In this document: piece by piece, positions 33,570 to 42,979 of the stretch
Position numbering within the stretch: the stretch's first letter is position 1
Layout of the letters: the number at the start of each line of letters is the position of its first letter
From: an uncultured Marvinbryantia sp.
GTDB lineage: Bacteria; Bacillota; Clostridia; Lachnospirales; Lachnospiraceae
Assembly: GCA_937915375.1 (NCBI GenBank)
Contig: CALDMO010000017.1
Coordinates: forward strand, 58,952-122,951
DNA length: 64,000 nt
Direction of reading: 5' to 3'
The notes under the pieces: model-generated
What the model was told of the DNA's origin: nothing
Databases searched by the model: none
The model's input: only the letters and a program-made list of their open reading frames with translations
Made by a program: the position numbers and the translations under genes

Positions 33570-33948
33570 GCCACTCTAACTCTCCTCTGTCAAGGGATTT
33601 GATCAACATTTCCGCCGTCGCCAGATTTGTGGCAAGCGGAACATTGTATGTATCGCAAAGACGAACAATGTTTTTGATATCCGGATCCTGTTTTTTGGGT
33701 TGAAGCGGATCTCTCAGAAAAATCATCATATCCATCTGGTTCTGTTCAATCTGTGCAGCAAGCTGCTGAACTCCACCAAGATGTCCGGAAAGGTATTTCG
33801 ATACATTCAGTCCGGTCACCTCTTCTACCAGGCGTCCGGTCGTGTTTGTTGCATAAAGTGAATTTTTTGCAAAAATCCCTCGGTACGCAATGCATAAATT
33901 CTGCATCAGTACCTTTTTGGAATCATGCGCAATCAGTCCGATGTTCAT
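33553..33948 (-). CDS. mgsA: Methylglyoxal synthase-like protein with altered active site
   Basis: 131 residues, normal length and clear homology to MgsA (GLIAHDSKK with His8-Asp9; ATNTTGRLVEE; FLRDPLQ; DPDIKNIVRLCD; PLATNLATAEMLI). However, the phosphate/catalytic loop GPLGGDQQ is here GHLGGVQQ: the catalytic Asp (Asp71 in E. coli) is Val60, the Pro is His56, and the later active-site His (E. coli His98) is Gln87. True methylglyoxal formation from dihydroxyacetone phosphate is thus doubtful. It lies between rodA and the carboxypeptidase, within a wall operon, so a role there (sensor or other phosphosugar enzyme) is possible. Confidence 0.85.
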   Translation of the reverse strand: MNIGLIAHDSKKVLMQNLCIAYRGIFAKNSLYATNTTGRLVEEVTGLNVSKYLSGHLGGVQQLAAQIEQNQMDMMIFLRDPLQPKKQDPDIKNIVRLCDTYNVPLATNLATAEMLIKSLDRGELEWREMYR

Positions 33949-33963
33949 TAGAAGACCTCCTCT

Positions 33964-35067
33964 TTAATATTTTTTAGACTGTAACCCCACATTTAATACC
34001 AGACCAATACCGATAAAGAGCGTCCACAGAGACGTCAGGCCCGCACTGACAAACGGCAGCGCCAAGCCGGTATTCGGCATCAAACCGGTAGCAACACATA
34101 TATTCATAATGCTCTGGATACCTATCAGGGCCCCCATTCCGCAACATAGGATCGTACCTGAAAATTCACGCGCCCTCCGGCCGATCCAGATACATTCCAG
34201 AACAATTAGAATCTCAAGAATAATAATACCGCAGCATCCAAGAAAACCTAGTTCTTCCCCTGCGATTGCAAAAATAAAGTCTGTCTGTGCTTCCGATAAG
34301 AAATTGGCATTTTTTACTGATTCAATCGCAGTCGTTTCCAGTCCTTTTCCATAAAGCTGTCCGGAACCGATTGCTATGATGGAATTTACCTGTTGAGCCG
34401 CTGCATCCGGATACTGTTCCGGATACAGCCACGCAAGAATACGCGTCAGCTGATAATCCTGAATCAATGTCTGTCCCGGTTTTAAAATAATACCGAACAG
34501 AATGGCCAGTGTCGGAACACATACTACTAATATACCAGTAATGACCTTATAACTCAACCCCGCAACAAAATAAAGTGCACAAAACAGCAGCATCGTCAAA
34601 ATACAGGTAGAAAGATTCGGCTGTTTCAGGATCAAAAAACACGGTACGGCTGCGATAATAACAGAAAGGACAATGATCTTAAACGTACTCAGATCATCCT
34701 CATGTTTGGAAAAAAACTGTGCAAAAAACATAATCAGCACAATTTTCATAATATCAGAAGGCTGCAGCGTTGTAAATCCCAAATCAAGCCATCTGGTCGC
34801 GCCGTTGACATTTGTACCAAGATAGCGTGTTGCCACCAGAAGTCCGATTGCGATCACATAAAAGATCCAATAAAATTTCAGCAGCCATACATAATCAATC
34901 AGAGATACAATGATCATAAGCATCAGACCGCCGGCCAGACCAATGATCTGTTTGCTCTGCACATCGCTGTCGGCGCTTCCGATGATCAGGATGCCAAGGA
35001 TAGAAAGCGCTGTCACCCACAGGATCAGTCTGAATTTATAATCCCTTAATTTGTATTGTTTTAACAT
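33964..35067 (-). CDS. rodA: Rod-shape SEDS glycosyltransferase RodA
   Basis: 367 residues with about ten membrane helices. RodA polymerises lipid II during elongation with its partner PBP2, encoded four genes upstream. Family features: GATRWLDLGFTTLQPSDIMKI, the catalytic-loop Asp in TDFIFAIAGEELGFLG, and GLMPNTGLALPFVSAGLTSL near the C terminus. Its start lies inside minE (32-base overlap), so translation is coupled. It is slightly shorter than many RodA proteins but no domain is missing. Confidence 0.94.
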   Translation of the reverse strand: MLKQYKLRDYKFRLILWVTALSILGILIIGSADSDVQSKQIIGLAGGLMLMIIVSLIDYVWLLKFYWIFYVIAIGLLVATRYLGTNVNGATRWLDLGFTTLQPSDIMKIVLIMFFAQFFSKHEDDLSTFKIIVLSVIIAAVPCFLILKQPNLSTCILTMLLFCALYFVAGLSYKVITGILVVCVPTLAILFGIILKPGQTLIQDYQLTRILAWLYPEQYPDAAAQQVNSIIAIGSGQLYGKGLETTAIESVKNANFLSEAQTDFIFAIAGEELGFLGCCGIIILEILIVLECIWIGRRAREFSGTILCCGMGALIGIQSIMNICVATGLMPNTGLALPFVSAGLTSLWTLFIGIGLVLNVGLQSKKY

Positions 35068-35272
35068 GTTCTTCCCCTTGCTTTGTCTCGTTAATCAAAC
35101 GAATCTGTACTTCCATACGCACCTGCTCTGTGTTTACATATTTTGCAATCACAGAACGAATTTCGCGTTTCATCTGCAGTGTCATGTCCGGCGTTGTCTG
35201 CATTTTATCTGCAACTATCAATTGCTGCAAACGCTCACGGGCAATCGTTCCTGATGTTTTTCGCCTACGCAC
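35036..35272 (-). CDS. minE: Cell division topological factor MinE
   Basis: 78 residues. MinE stimulates MinD ATPase and restricts MinCD to the poles. RERLQQLIVADKM and the MKREIRSVIAKYV helix are the anti-MinCD and topology segments. It follows minD by 13 bases. Presence of MinE together with MinCD in a Gram-positive indicates an oscillating rather than DivIVA-only system. Confidence 0.9.
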   Translation of the reverse strand: MRRRKTSGTIARERLQQLIVADKMQTTPDMTLQMKREIRSVIAKYVNTEQVRMEVQIRLINETKQGEEHVKTIQIKGL

Positions 35273-35285
35273 GGAAACTACCTCC

Positions 35286-36077
35286 TTACCCTTTTTTGAA
35301 AAACGATTTCATCTTTTGGAAAAAAGATGTTTCACAGGTAAAATCAGGTATTTCCACTTCTTCACCAAGTACGCGTCTGGCAATATTGAAAAATGCCTGA
35401 CCGGAAGGCGTATCTGTACCGGCAACCGGCTCACCCTGATTGGTTGACACAACGATTCCGGTATCATCCGGCACAGCTCCAATCAGAGAAACCGCCAGAA
35501 TTTCTGTGACATCCTCAACAGACATCATATCTCCGCGGCTGATCAGTTCCGGCCGCAGGCGATTGATCAACAGATCGATCTGTTTCATACCGCCAGCCTC
35601 CAGCAGTCCAATAATACGGTCAGCATCACGGATCGCGGATACCTCCGGCGTCGTCACAACGATTGCTCTGTCTGCTCCGGCTACAGCGTTTTTAAATCCC
35701 TGCTCAATTCCTGCCGGACAGTCCAGCAAAATATACTCAAAATGTTCGCGCAGATCTTCCGTCAGCTTGCGCATCTGTTCCGGTGTAACCGCTGTCTTGT
35801 CCCTAGTCTGTGCTGCCGGAAGCAGATACAGATTCGGATAATGCTTATCACGGATCAGCGCCTGCTTTAAGCGGCAATTTCCTTCTATAACATCGACCAT
35901 ATTATAGACAATACGGTTTTCCAATCCCATCACGACATCGAGATTTCTCAGACCAATATCGGTATCTACCAAAACGGTTTTCTTGTCCAGCTTTGCCAAT
36001 CCGGTTCCAACGTTGGCTGTTGCAGTTGTTTTGCCGACGCCGCCTTTCCCGGATGTTACTACGATTACTTCACTCAT
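35286..36077 (-). CDS. minD: Septum site-determining ATPase MinD
   Basis: 263 residues from ATG 36077 behind GGAGGAG; the in-frame codon five residues earlier overlaps that site. Deviant Walker A SGKGGVGKTTATANVG, LVDTDIGLRNLDVVMG, LLDCPAGIEQGF and VVTTPEVSAIRDADRIIG are classic MinD. The C-terminal FFQKMKSFFKKG forms the amphipathic membrane-targeting helix. Works with minC upstream and minE downstream. Confidence 0.97.
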   Translation of the reverse strand: MSEVIVVTSGKGGVGKTTATANVGTGLAKLDKKTVLVDTDIGLRNLDVVMGLENRIVYNMVDVIEGNCRLKQALIRDKHYPNLYLLPAAQTRDKTAVTPEQMRKLTEDLREHFEYILLDCPAGIEQGFKNAVAGADRAIVVTTPEVSAIRDADRIIGLLEAGGMKQIDLLINRLRPELISRGDMMSVEDVTEILAVSLIGAVPDDTGIVVSTNQGEPVAGTDTPSGQAFFNIARRVLGEEVEIPDFTCETSFFQKMKSFFKKG

Positions 36078-36131
36078 GTTTCTCCTCCACACAGCATAAT
36101 CTGGGAGATCATCCCGGTTGTCATAAGTATT

Positions 36132-36821
36132 TTATGTCTCTTCTTCCTGCTTGCCGAGTATATCATCCAGAGTAGCTCTGGTTAGATTCTTCACATAAAT
36201 GTGATTGTCCTTTACATAGGCAATTTTCGGATCAAGCGCATATTCCGCGTTATCCGAACGTTTGGTGATCGCGCTGCGCGCCATTTTATCCGCGATGCGT
36301 ATCTGAATCGGTTTCATAATCAAAGCCGCTACAAAACAGCTTCGATCACCGGACGCACCGGCATATACATTTCCGCGGCAGCTTCCGAGAACCACTACGT
36401 TTCCCTTGGAAGTAATAGAAGCCCCCGGATTTACATCTCCTAACACTACAATGCTCGTTTCCATTTCCAATGACTGTCCGGAACGCAGATTTCCGCGATA
36501 AAACTGCCCGTCTTTTGTATCTTGTTCATCTGCCAGGCGAATCGCCTCGGCGTAATATTCTTCTTCCTGCGGACGCTCATCTACGATGCAGACAATGTGA
36601 ATCTGCGAATTCATCACAATTGCGTCAACCAGCCGATTTTCCTGATCTTTCGTGAGCGTGCGCCCTTGAAAAGTAACCGCCATCCGCGCATCCTGAAAGA
36701 AATGCGCGGATTCGCGGAATTTCTCAGCAACAGCATCCAGCAGGTCCGCAAATGGAAGCGTATCGCTTAAGCGAACCACAATACCATATTTATTACTTTT
36801 GATAATCACCGGACTATTCAT
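36132..36821 (-). CDS. minC: Septum site-determining protein MinC
   Basis: 229 residues from ATG 36821 (CGGGAG upstream); an in-frame frame extends back into mrdA but lacks support. An N-terminal FtsZ-antagonising domain (about 1-105) precedes the right-handed beta-helix C-terminal domain that dimerises and binds MinD: RSGQSLEMETSIVVLGDVNPGA, GNVVVLGSCRGNVYAGA. The remainder (DNHIYVKNLTRATLDDIL) closes the domain. The inhibitor acts at the poles. Confidence 0.95.
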   Translation of the reverse strand: MNSPVIIKSNKYGIVVRLSDTLPFADLLDAVAEKFRESAHFFQDARMAVTFQGRTLTKDQENRLVDAIVMNSQIHIVCIVDERPQEEEYYAEAIRLADEQDTKDGQFYRGNLRSGQSLEMETSIVVLGDVNPGASITSKGNVVVLGSCRGNVYAGASGDRSCFVAALIMKPIQIRIADKMARSAITKRSDNAEYALDPKIAYVKDNHIYVKNLTRATLDDILGKQEEET

Positions 36822-36840
36822 AACTGTTCTCCCGAAAACT

Positions 36841-39738
36841 TTAGTCTGTTCTTGCACCGGAAACACCGCCATCTGGGATGGTTGCATATCCGGTAATCAG
36901 TTCATCCTTCTTACTTAAACCGAAGATATAACGAATCATATCCTTAGCTAAAAGGGCGGCATTTTTGGAACTGTAGCCGTTTGTAATACGGCAGGCAATG
37001 GCAACCTCCGGCGCTTCATATGGCGCATAGCCGACATACAGTGCATGGTTTGGAACTCCGGTCTGCTCGGCTGTACCTGTTTTACCAGCCATAGAAACAC
37101 CGGTATCTTTCAGATATTCTGTCTGATTTACCATCTGGTTCATGCCGGAATGGATTGCAGACCACATATATTCCGTACCTTCCACATAATCATGAATCAC
37201 CGGTTCTTTTTCCAAAACGGTACGCCCTTCAAAATCTGTGATCTTGTCAAGCAGCGTCAGATCATAACAAGTCCCGCTGTTGGCAACTGTAGCGACATAA
37301 CGCGCCAGCTGTACCGTTGAGAAGGCGTTTCGTCCCTGTCCCATCGCAGAACGCGCCATCGAATTATCGGAAATCATCGGCGTACTTTCATCCATCTCAA
37401 TACCTGTTTCCTGATCAAAGCCGAACATAGCGGCATATTTCGCCAGCTTTTCAATGCCGACCTCATCGACCGCCTTTCCGTCCTCCGCTCCAACATCGCC
37501 AAGGCGAAAACCGACCGTATTAAAATACATATTACAGGAATCCGCAAGCGCGCTGACCAGATTTTCATAGCCATGATTTCCCGGATGGATCCAACATTTA
37601 ATCGGCAATGCCTCCAAATCAAAGCTGCCGGTACACTGAATCGTTTCATCTACGCTGAGAACACCCTCGTTAAGACCTGCCACTGCGGATACCATTTTAT
37701 AGGTAGATCCAGGCGCTGTCAGTTCCTGTGTCGCCTTATTATAAAACGGACTTGCCTTACCGAGATTAAGCTGTTCAAAATATTCATCATCCATTTCGTT
37801 TGCCAGTCGATTATTATCATAGCCCGGATATGTCACACAGGCCAGCGTATTTCCATTGTTCGGATCGACTACAACCAGAGAACCCGAATACGGCGCTACC
37901 GCAAGCTGTGCCGGGGAAAGCTCCAATGTATAGATCTTATTCTTGATAAATTCAAAAGCAGAAAGGCTGCCGTCTTTCAGACGATTATAAGTTTCCTCAT
38001 CCGCCTCCAACACTCCCTGATCATACAGAAGCAAGCAAAGCGTAGACGGCTTTAAGGTATCGTCCTCCACCATATATTTGTATATTTTACGGCTGAAATT
38101 ACGGTCTGTCTTTACATATTCTTCAAGATAGCCGCAAAGATTCGTAAAAATCTCATTGGAATCCCAAAATTCACTTTCTTCCATGATACCGGAAACATCT
38201 AGCCAGTTTTTGGAAATTGCATATGTCAGATATTCTTTCAGACTGATGCTCTCATCCTTTGTCCACGCCAGATAGGTGTCATCTGTCGTGTCAATAGAAT
38301 CCACCTTCAGCAATCCAAGTTCCGGTAGTGTTGTTTCCGTCAGATAAGTCATATATACCTGCATCGCTGTAGGCGATTCCTTATACGGCTTTGGAGATTC
38401 CGAGGTCAGTTCTGCTTCCAACTGATCAAAAATTTCCACCTCGCGTTGCTGCAGCATCTGGAACACTTCTTTTTCCAGTGCAGATGCATCGGAGGACTCC
38501 ATGTGCGAAACACTTAATACATGATTTTCAAATAAATTGTAATAAATATCGTAAACCGGAACTACAATACTATCCGCCGACACATTCTCATTGTCAACCT
38601 CTTTTAAATCGTATGTGATCGAGTATACGATACCGGCAATATACTGCTCTAACAGATGATAGGCAGCTTGCTGCCAATCGGTGTTGATCGTTAAATACAG
38701 ATTATTTCCGGTCTGCGGTTCCACGCGAGATTCTTCTTTTAAGACTTTACCGAGATTGTTCACGTAGACGATCTGTTTACCGTCTGTACCCTGAAGTTCT
38801 GTCTCGAAATACTGCTCCAGGCCTGTTTTACCAACAATATCCGTAGTATCATACACATCTCGGCCCATTTTCTCGTTTAAAGAATCCATCTCTTCTTTTG
38901 AAATCTGTCCAGTGTACCCGATGATATTCGCAAAATAAAGACTTTCGTTGTAAACACGGATCGAACTCTCAACAACGTCCACACCCTTATAATAGCCCTT
39001 ACTTTCCATCAAACTGGAAACAGCTGTGTCAGAGATATCCTTCGCAATCGTTGTGGAAATATATTTCTGATAACTATTCTGGTTAATCGCACTGCGCAGA
39101 GCAATCAGCTTCAGCGCGTCCTCTTTGGAAAGCTGCTCCGGCAGACCGTACGGTTTTCTTTCTTCCGGCGTATATTTCACCAGCACACCATAGCCAAAGT
39201 CACCGTCGCCTCCCAATTTTTCTATCATGTCGTCTGCAGTAATCGCAGCCTGTTCAGCTGTCAGATCTTCCGTATACGGCTGACCGAATACATCGGCCTT
39301 AAATCGCAGCAGGCTGACACCGCTCTTTGTATATTCATATTCGCCCGCGTCATTAATCGCAATCGCGAAATCTGAATATACATCATCCCCATTTGCGTAA
39401 AGAATCTGCATGATTTTGTACAGATAGCCATTAATCGTCAGATTACGCTCTCTCGTCGTTTCATAACTTCCCACATCCTGAAACGTCACATCATAGGAAA
39501 GCTTATTGTATGCCAACAGATTTCCGGCGTTGTCATAAATGCAGCCGCGCGTGCTCGGAATCGAAGTTTCTTTGCGAATCTGCATAGTAAAATCAGACTG
39601 ATACGATTCACCGTTTATAATCTGCAAATGAAAAAGTCTGCTTATCAGTACACCGCTAAAGGCAATGAAAATAATGGCGAGAATGATCGTTCTCGATGCA
39701 AACATCCGCGTGATAAATTTTTTTAAATGTTTAAACAA
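36841..39738 (-). CDS. mrdA: Penicillin-binding protein 2, enlarged
   Basis: 965 residues, about 300 more than a typical PBP2. One membrane helix (about 17-36, TIILAIIFIAFSGVLISRLF), a pedestal (STRGCIYDNAGNLLAYN), a dimerisation region, and a transpeptidase domain with APGSTYKM (active Ser about residue 674), ADSCNMYFN (about 733) and AGKTGTAEQTG (about 884). Between pedestal and transpeptidase, residues about 390-620 form an unusual acidic helical insertion (ESSDASALEKEVFQMLQQ, AISKNWLDVSGIMEESEFW). It crosslinks peptidoglycan for elongation with RodA. It overlaps mreD by eight bases. Confidence 0.95.
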   Translation of the reverse strand: MFKHLKKFITRMFASRTIILAIIFIAFSGVLISRLFHLQIINGESYQSDFTMQIRKETSIPSTRGCIYDNAGNLLAYNKLSYDVTFQDVGSYETTRERNLTINGYLYKIMQILYANGDDVYSDFAIAINDAGEYEYTKSGVSLLRFKADVFGQPYTEDLTAEQAAITADDMIEKLGGDGDFGYGVLVKYTPEERKPYGLPEQLSKEDALKLIALRSAINQNSYQKYISTTIAKDISDTAVSSLMESKGYYKGVDVVESSIRVYNESLYFANIIGYTGQISKEEMDSLNEKMGRDVYDTTDIVGKTGLEQYFETELQGTDGKQIVYVNNLGKVLKEESRVEPQTGNNLYLTINTDWQQAAYHLLEQYIAGIVYSITYDLKEVDNENVSADSIVVPVYDIYYNLFENHVLSVSHMESSDASALEKEVFQMLQQREVEIFDQLEAELTSESPKPYKESPTAMQVYMTYLTETTLPELGLLKVDSIDTTDDTYLAWTKDESISLKEYLTYAISKNWLDVSGIMEESEFWDSNEIFTNLCGYLEEYVKTDRNFSRKIYKYMVEDDTLKPSTLCLLLYDQGVLEADEETYNRLKDGSLSAFEFIKNKIYTLELSPAQLAVAPYSGSLVVVDPNNGNTLACVTYPGYDNNRLANEMDDEYFEQLNLGKASPFYNKATQELTAPGSTYKMVSAVAGLNEGVLSVDETIQCTGSFDLEALPIKCWIHPGNHGYENLVSALADSCNMYFNTVGFRLGDVGAEDGKAVDEVGIEKLAKYAAMFGFDQETGIEMDESTPMISDNSMARSAMGQGRNAFSTVQLARYVATVANSGTCYDLTLLDKITDFEGRTVLEKEPVIHDYVEGTEYMWSAIHSGMNQMVNQTEYLKDTGVSMAGKTGTAEQTGVPNHALYVGYAPYEAPEVAIACRITNGYSSKNAALLAKDMIRYIFGLSKKDELITGYATIPDGGVSGARTD

Positions 39739-40249
39739 AGCTGTCTACACCCCTTTTATCCATCTGATCAAGCTTCCGGTTCAGCAGCAGCAAAAGCCGG
39801 TATAAAATCAGTGTCAGCAAAATGGTATATATCATTTCCGGCAGGATGATCCGTTTTAGATAAAAAAAGAAATTAATCCTGCCGCGCAGCAGAAACTGTG
39901 TACCATATACCAGTATCCCGTACGCAAGATCTGCTCCGGCCGTCAAAAGCGCCGGCATCTTGACGTCGTCATCATAAAAAATCCGATAACAGTAGCCGCA
40001 GAGATATCCAATAAACATATAAATGAACGCCCGGAAACCGACAATCGGCCCCAGCATCAGATCTGTCAGCAGCCCGCAGAGAAACCCCAGCAACATTCCG
40101 GAACGTTTCCCGCGCATCAGTCCAAATGAAACCACTAGCACAATCATCAGATTCGGCGTCACCGACGCGATAGAAATGGCCGGCATCAAAGAACATTGCA
40201 GAAGCAGGCTCAGAAAAACTACGCCGCATATTACCATCTTTGTTCTCAT
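39731..40249 (-). CDS. mreD: Rod shape-determining protein MreD
   Basis: 172 residues with about five membrane segments. MreD belongs to the elongasome with MreC and PBP2/RodA. The family is poorly conserved; the call rests on hydrophobic pattern (VCGVVFLSLLLQCSLMP-like start), the GLMRGKRSGMLLGFLCGLLTDLMLG stretch and its place directly between mreC and mrdA. GGAGGAA precedes the ATG. Confidence 0.9.
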   Translation of the reverse strand: MRTKMVICGVVFLSLLLQCSLMPAISIASVTPNLMIVLVVSFGLMRGKRSGMLLGFLCGLLTDLMLGPIVGFRAFIYMFIGYLCGYCYRIFYDDDVKMPALLTAGADLAYGILVYGTQFLLRGRINFFFYLKRIILPEMIYTILLTLILYRLLLLLNRKLDQMDKRGVDSFV

Positions 40250-40256
40250 AATCGCT

Positions 40257-41120
40257 CTATTCCTCCGCCTTTGTCTGCTTCAGATTTTTGATCACAAGCA
40301 CTTCTTTCAGACCCTTAAAATCAACAACCGGTGAAACATAACCGGAACGAGTCAGATTATTAGAATCTGTATGGATCTCACTGATATAGCCAATCAAAAT
40401 TCCCGGCAAAAACTTGTCACTGATATGGGAAGTCACCACCATATCTCCTGCTTTGGCCGCTGATTCTGAATCGTTTAATTTCACCAAATGAACACTGCCT
40501 TCATCTATCATAGAAAGATCTCCGGCAATGATACAAGTATCCTTTGTCTCAGAAATTTCTGCGCTGACATTGCTGTAATCATCGATAATCGCACGAACCG
40601 TTGCCCAGTTCGGCCCCACCTCCGTGATGATACCGGCCAATCCTGCGCCCGCAAGCACATTCATGTCGACAGCCAACCCGTCATTTGCCCCTTTGTCGAT
40701 CGTAAATTCGCTGAACCAGTTTCCGGCATTCTCTTTCGAGATCACCCGTGCGCCTACTTTTTCGTAACTTTCAAATTTATGATCCAGATCATAAAGATCG
40801 CGCAGGGTGTTTAATTCTGCATGATCCTGCAACAGCTGAGTATTTTCTACGGTCAGCTCATCCACCTGTGCTTTCAGCTTTTCATTTTCCTCTACCAGCG
40901 CCAAATTATCTTCAAAATAATCCATCTTACCGGAAAGCCAACCGCCGACCTCGTTGATGCCGCTCTGCAGCGGTGTCAGCACATAGCCTGCCAAACCGTT
41001 CACCGGGTTAGAAGAAAAGTCAAGTACAAAACTCAGAATAATAATAATGCCGCAGACCACTGACAGAATAAACAGCAGCGTCTTGCTTTTGATCGGTTCA
41101 TGTATTTTGTTTTTTTTCAT
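40257..41120 (-). CDS. mreC: Rod shape-determining protein MreC
   Basis: 287 residues. One N-terminal membrane helix (about 15-34, FILSVVCGIIIILSFVLDF), a coiled coil (about 75-115, NLALVEENEKLKAQVDEL) and the two beta barrels with GARVISKENAGNWFSEFTIDKGANDGL, MNVLAGAGLAGIITEVG and MVVTSHISDKFLPGILIG. It links the cytoplasmic MreB to the periplasmic synthases. Lies between mreB and mreD. Confidence 0.96.
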   Translation of the reverse strand: MKKNKIHEPIKSKTLLFILSVVCGIIIILSFVLDFSSNPVNGLAGYVLTPLQSGINEVGGWLSGKMDYFEDNLALVEENEKLKAQVDELTVENTQLLQDHAELNTLRDLYDLDHKFESYEKVGARVISKENAGNWFSEFTIDKGANDGLAVDMNVLAGAGLAGIITEVGPNWATVRAIIDDYSNVSAEISETKDTCIIAGDLSMIDEGSVHLVKLNDSESAAKAGDMVVTSHISDKFLPGILIGYISEIHTDSNNLTRSGYVSPVVDFKGLKEVLVIKNLKQTKAEE

Positions 41121-41127
41121 AACGACC

Positions 41128-42153
41128 TCATAATGTAGTTCCTGTCAAATCTTTTAACGAATATGTATAGTTATTTGCCAGCTCCGGATTGTTCATGATG
41201 ATCTGTATCCCGTTTAAGGTAGTCAGTCCAGGTTCTCGTACAAGAGAAATCCGTACGCCCAGTATCCGTCTGAAATATTCAGACAAATTTGTAAGCAGTG
41301 ATGTTCCGCCCACCAGACACAGTCCAGCCTCCATAATGTCATTGTAAAACTGTGGTGGGAGCCGGTCAAGTATCCCGAACACCTCCTGCCCGATCTGTTC
41401 GATTGTCGGCTGAATCGCCATACTGACCGCAGCGGAAGAAATTTCCGCGCTGACCGGCAGACCAGAAATCGCGCTGATGCCGAACACTGTCATACTGTCC
41501 GCTGGTCCGTCCAGCACATATGCCAAACGCTTTTTCAGCAGTACTGCTGTTTTGCTGCCGATATTAAGGTGGAACATCCGTCTGGCCATCGTAACAATGT
41601 CATTGTCTAAATTCTGACCGCCGAGCTGCAGTGTTTTACTGATCAGCACCTTACCGTCGGCTACCACCGAAATTTCCGTAGTTCCGGCTCCGATATTTAC
41701 CAGCATACTGGCGCGCGGCGATGTCATCGAAACACCGACACCAATATTATCCGCAAGTCCCTTATCAACCAGGAATGTTCTGCGCGCATGAATGGTTCCG
41801 TTTAGAACATTATAGTAGGCGCGCTTTTCCACTGCTGAAATATCCCGCGGAACCGCAATATAAACAGACGGCTGTCCGGAAAAAAAATGCTTGTTTTTCT
41901 TTAGCAGATACGATAACACCGTCTCCGCATTTTTCGCATCCGCAATCACGCCGTTTCGCATCGGACAGCCAGCCTTAACATCCACTGGCGTTTTTTCATA
42001 CATTTCGTAAGCGGCATCTCCAATAGCAATGACGCGGTTTTCACCGCGAACGGCAATCATATTTTTTTCACAGACTGTAATCCGGTTCTTCCGGTCACAG
42101 ATCTTAATCGTATCCGTACCGAAATCAATCCCCAGTGCATTGTGTAATATCAT
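41128..42153 (-). CDS. mreB: MreB-like actin protein with altered nucleotide-binding motifs
   Basis: 341 residues. Placed at the head of mreBCD and clearly of the MreB fold: GIDFGTDTIK (phosphate 1), PMRNGVIADA, LVGGTSLLTNL (adenosine motif). But phosphate 2 reads VNIGAGTTE instead of VDIGGGTTE (Asn153, Ala156), the usual EEPMAAAIG before it is VDKGLADNIG, and GGDxxD is GGQNLD. These changes touch ATP/Mg binding, so hydrolysis may be slow or absent. Another MreB gene elsewhere may be the main filament; this one may act as a regulator of MreC/D. The normal membrane-binding N terminus is short. Confidence 0.85.
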   Translation of the reverse strand: MILHNALGIDFGTDTIKICDRKNRITVCEKNMIAVRGENRVIAIGDAAYEMYEKTPVDVKAGCPMRNGVIADAKNAETVLSYLLKKNKHFFSGQPSVYIAVPRDISAVEKRAYYNVLNGTIHARRTFLVDKGLADNIGVGVSMTSPRASMLVNIGAGTTEISVVADGKVLISKTLQLGGQNLDNDIVTMARRMFHLNIGSKTAVLLKKRLAYVLDGPADSMTVFGISAISGLPVSAEISSAAVSMAIQPTIEQIGQEVFGILDRLPPQFYNDIMEAGLCLVGGTSLLTNLSEYFRRILGVRISLVREPGLTTLNGIQIIMNNPELANNYTYSLKDLTGTTL

Positions 42154-42169
42154 CTTTTATCCCTCGTAA

Positions 42170-42862
42170 TTACATACTTCCCGTTTCCCGAAAGCTGAAA
42201 TAGCATCTGTCACCGATCACAATATGATCAAGCAGCTCGATTCCGAGAAGTTCTCCCGAATCTTTCATTCGCTGTGTAATCTTAAAATCCTCACCGCTCG
42301 GCGTGGCATCCCCACTCGGATGATTATGCAGTAAAATAATACCGACAGCATGATAATTCAATGCACACAGATAAATCTCCCGAGGTGAAAGCAAAGACTG
42401 ATTCACCGTTCCTCTGGAAATGACCGTTTCTCCTAGAAGGCGACAGCGTGTATCAAACATAAGAAGCAGCACCTGTTCCTGTTCCAGATGCCGGAAATCT
42501 TCCATATAATATTCTGCAATCGCTGCGGCGCTGCGGAAAGAAATCCCGTCCCCTGCGGCTGCTTTTGCCATTCTTCTTGATAATTCTGTGATACAGCGAA
42601 TCTGTACTGCCTTGACAGTACCCACGCCTTTGATTCCGCACAGTTCTTGAACAGTAAGATGATGCAGACCGAGCAATCCGGCGTGTTTTTTTGATTTCTT
42701 CAGTATTTCTTTTGCTAATTCAACAGATGTCAACCCTTTTGTCCCTGTTCGCAGAATCACTGCAAGCAGTTCTGCATCCGACAGACTTTCGGGGCCGAAT
42801 TTCAGACATTTTTCATAAGGGCGTTCCAGATTCGGAAGCTCCTTTACGGTAGAATGATTCAT
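42170..42862 (-). CDS. radC: RadC-family JAB-domain protein
   Basis: 230 residues from ATG 42862, chosen because the family starts with MNHSTVKELPNLERPYEKC-like sequence and the 14 residues before do not resemble it; the upstream ribosome site is weak for either. An N-terminal helix-hairpin-helix (LHHLTVQELCGIKGVGTVKAVQI) is followed by a JAMM metal site with HNHPSGDATPSGED (the HxH...D ligands). Often called a DNA repair protein, but its role is unclear. It lies just upstream of mreB in the same direction, a widespread arrangement. Confidence 0.9.
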   Translation of the reverse strand: MNHSTVKELPNLERPYEKCLKFGPESLSDAELLAVILRTGTKGLTSVELAKEILKKSKKHAGLLGLHHLTVQELCGIKGVGTVKAVQIRCITELSRRMAKAAAGDGISFRSAAAIAEYYMEDFRHLEQEQVLLLMFDTRCRLLGETVISRGTVNQSLLSPREIYLCALNYHAVGIILLHNHPSGDATPSGEDFKITQRMKDSGELLGIELLDHIVIGDRCYFSFRETGSM

Positions 42863-42979
42863 GGTAATACCGATATGCTTCCCGGCAGGAAAACATAATA
42901 ACACATTATAAACCTATACCATAACCAACTGTATCATAGCATAATTGCACCCAAAAGTATAGTTCTGAATCCTTAAAAT

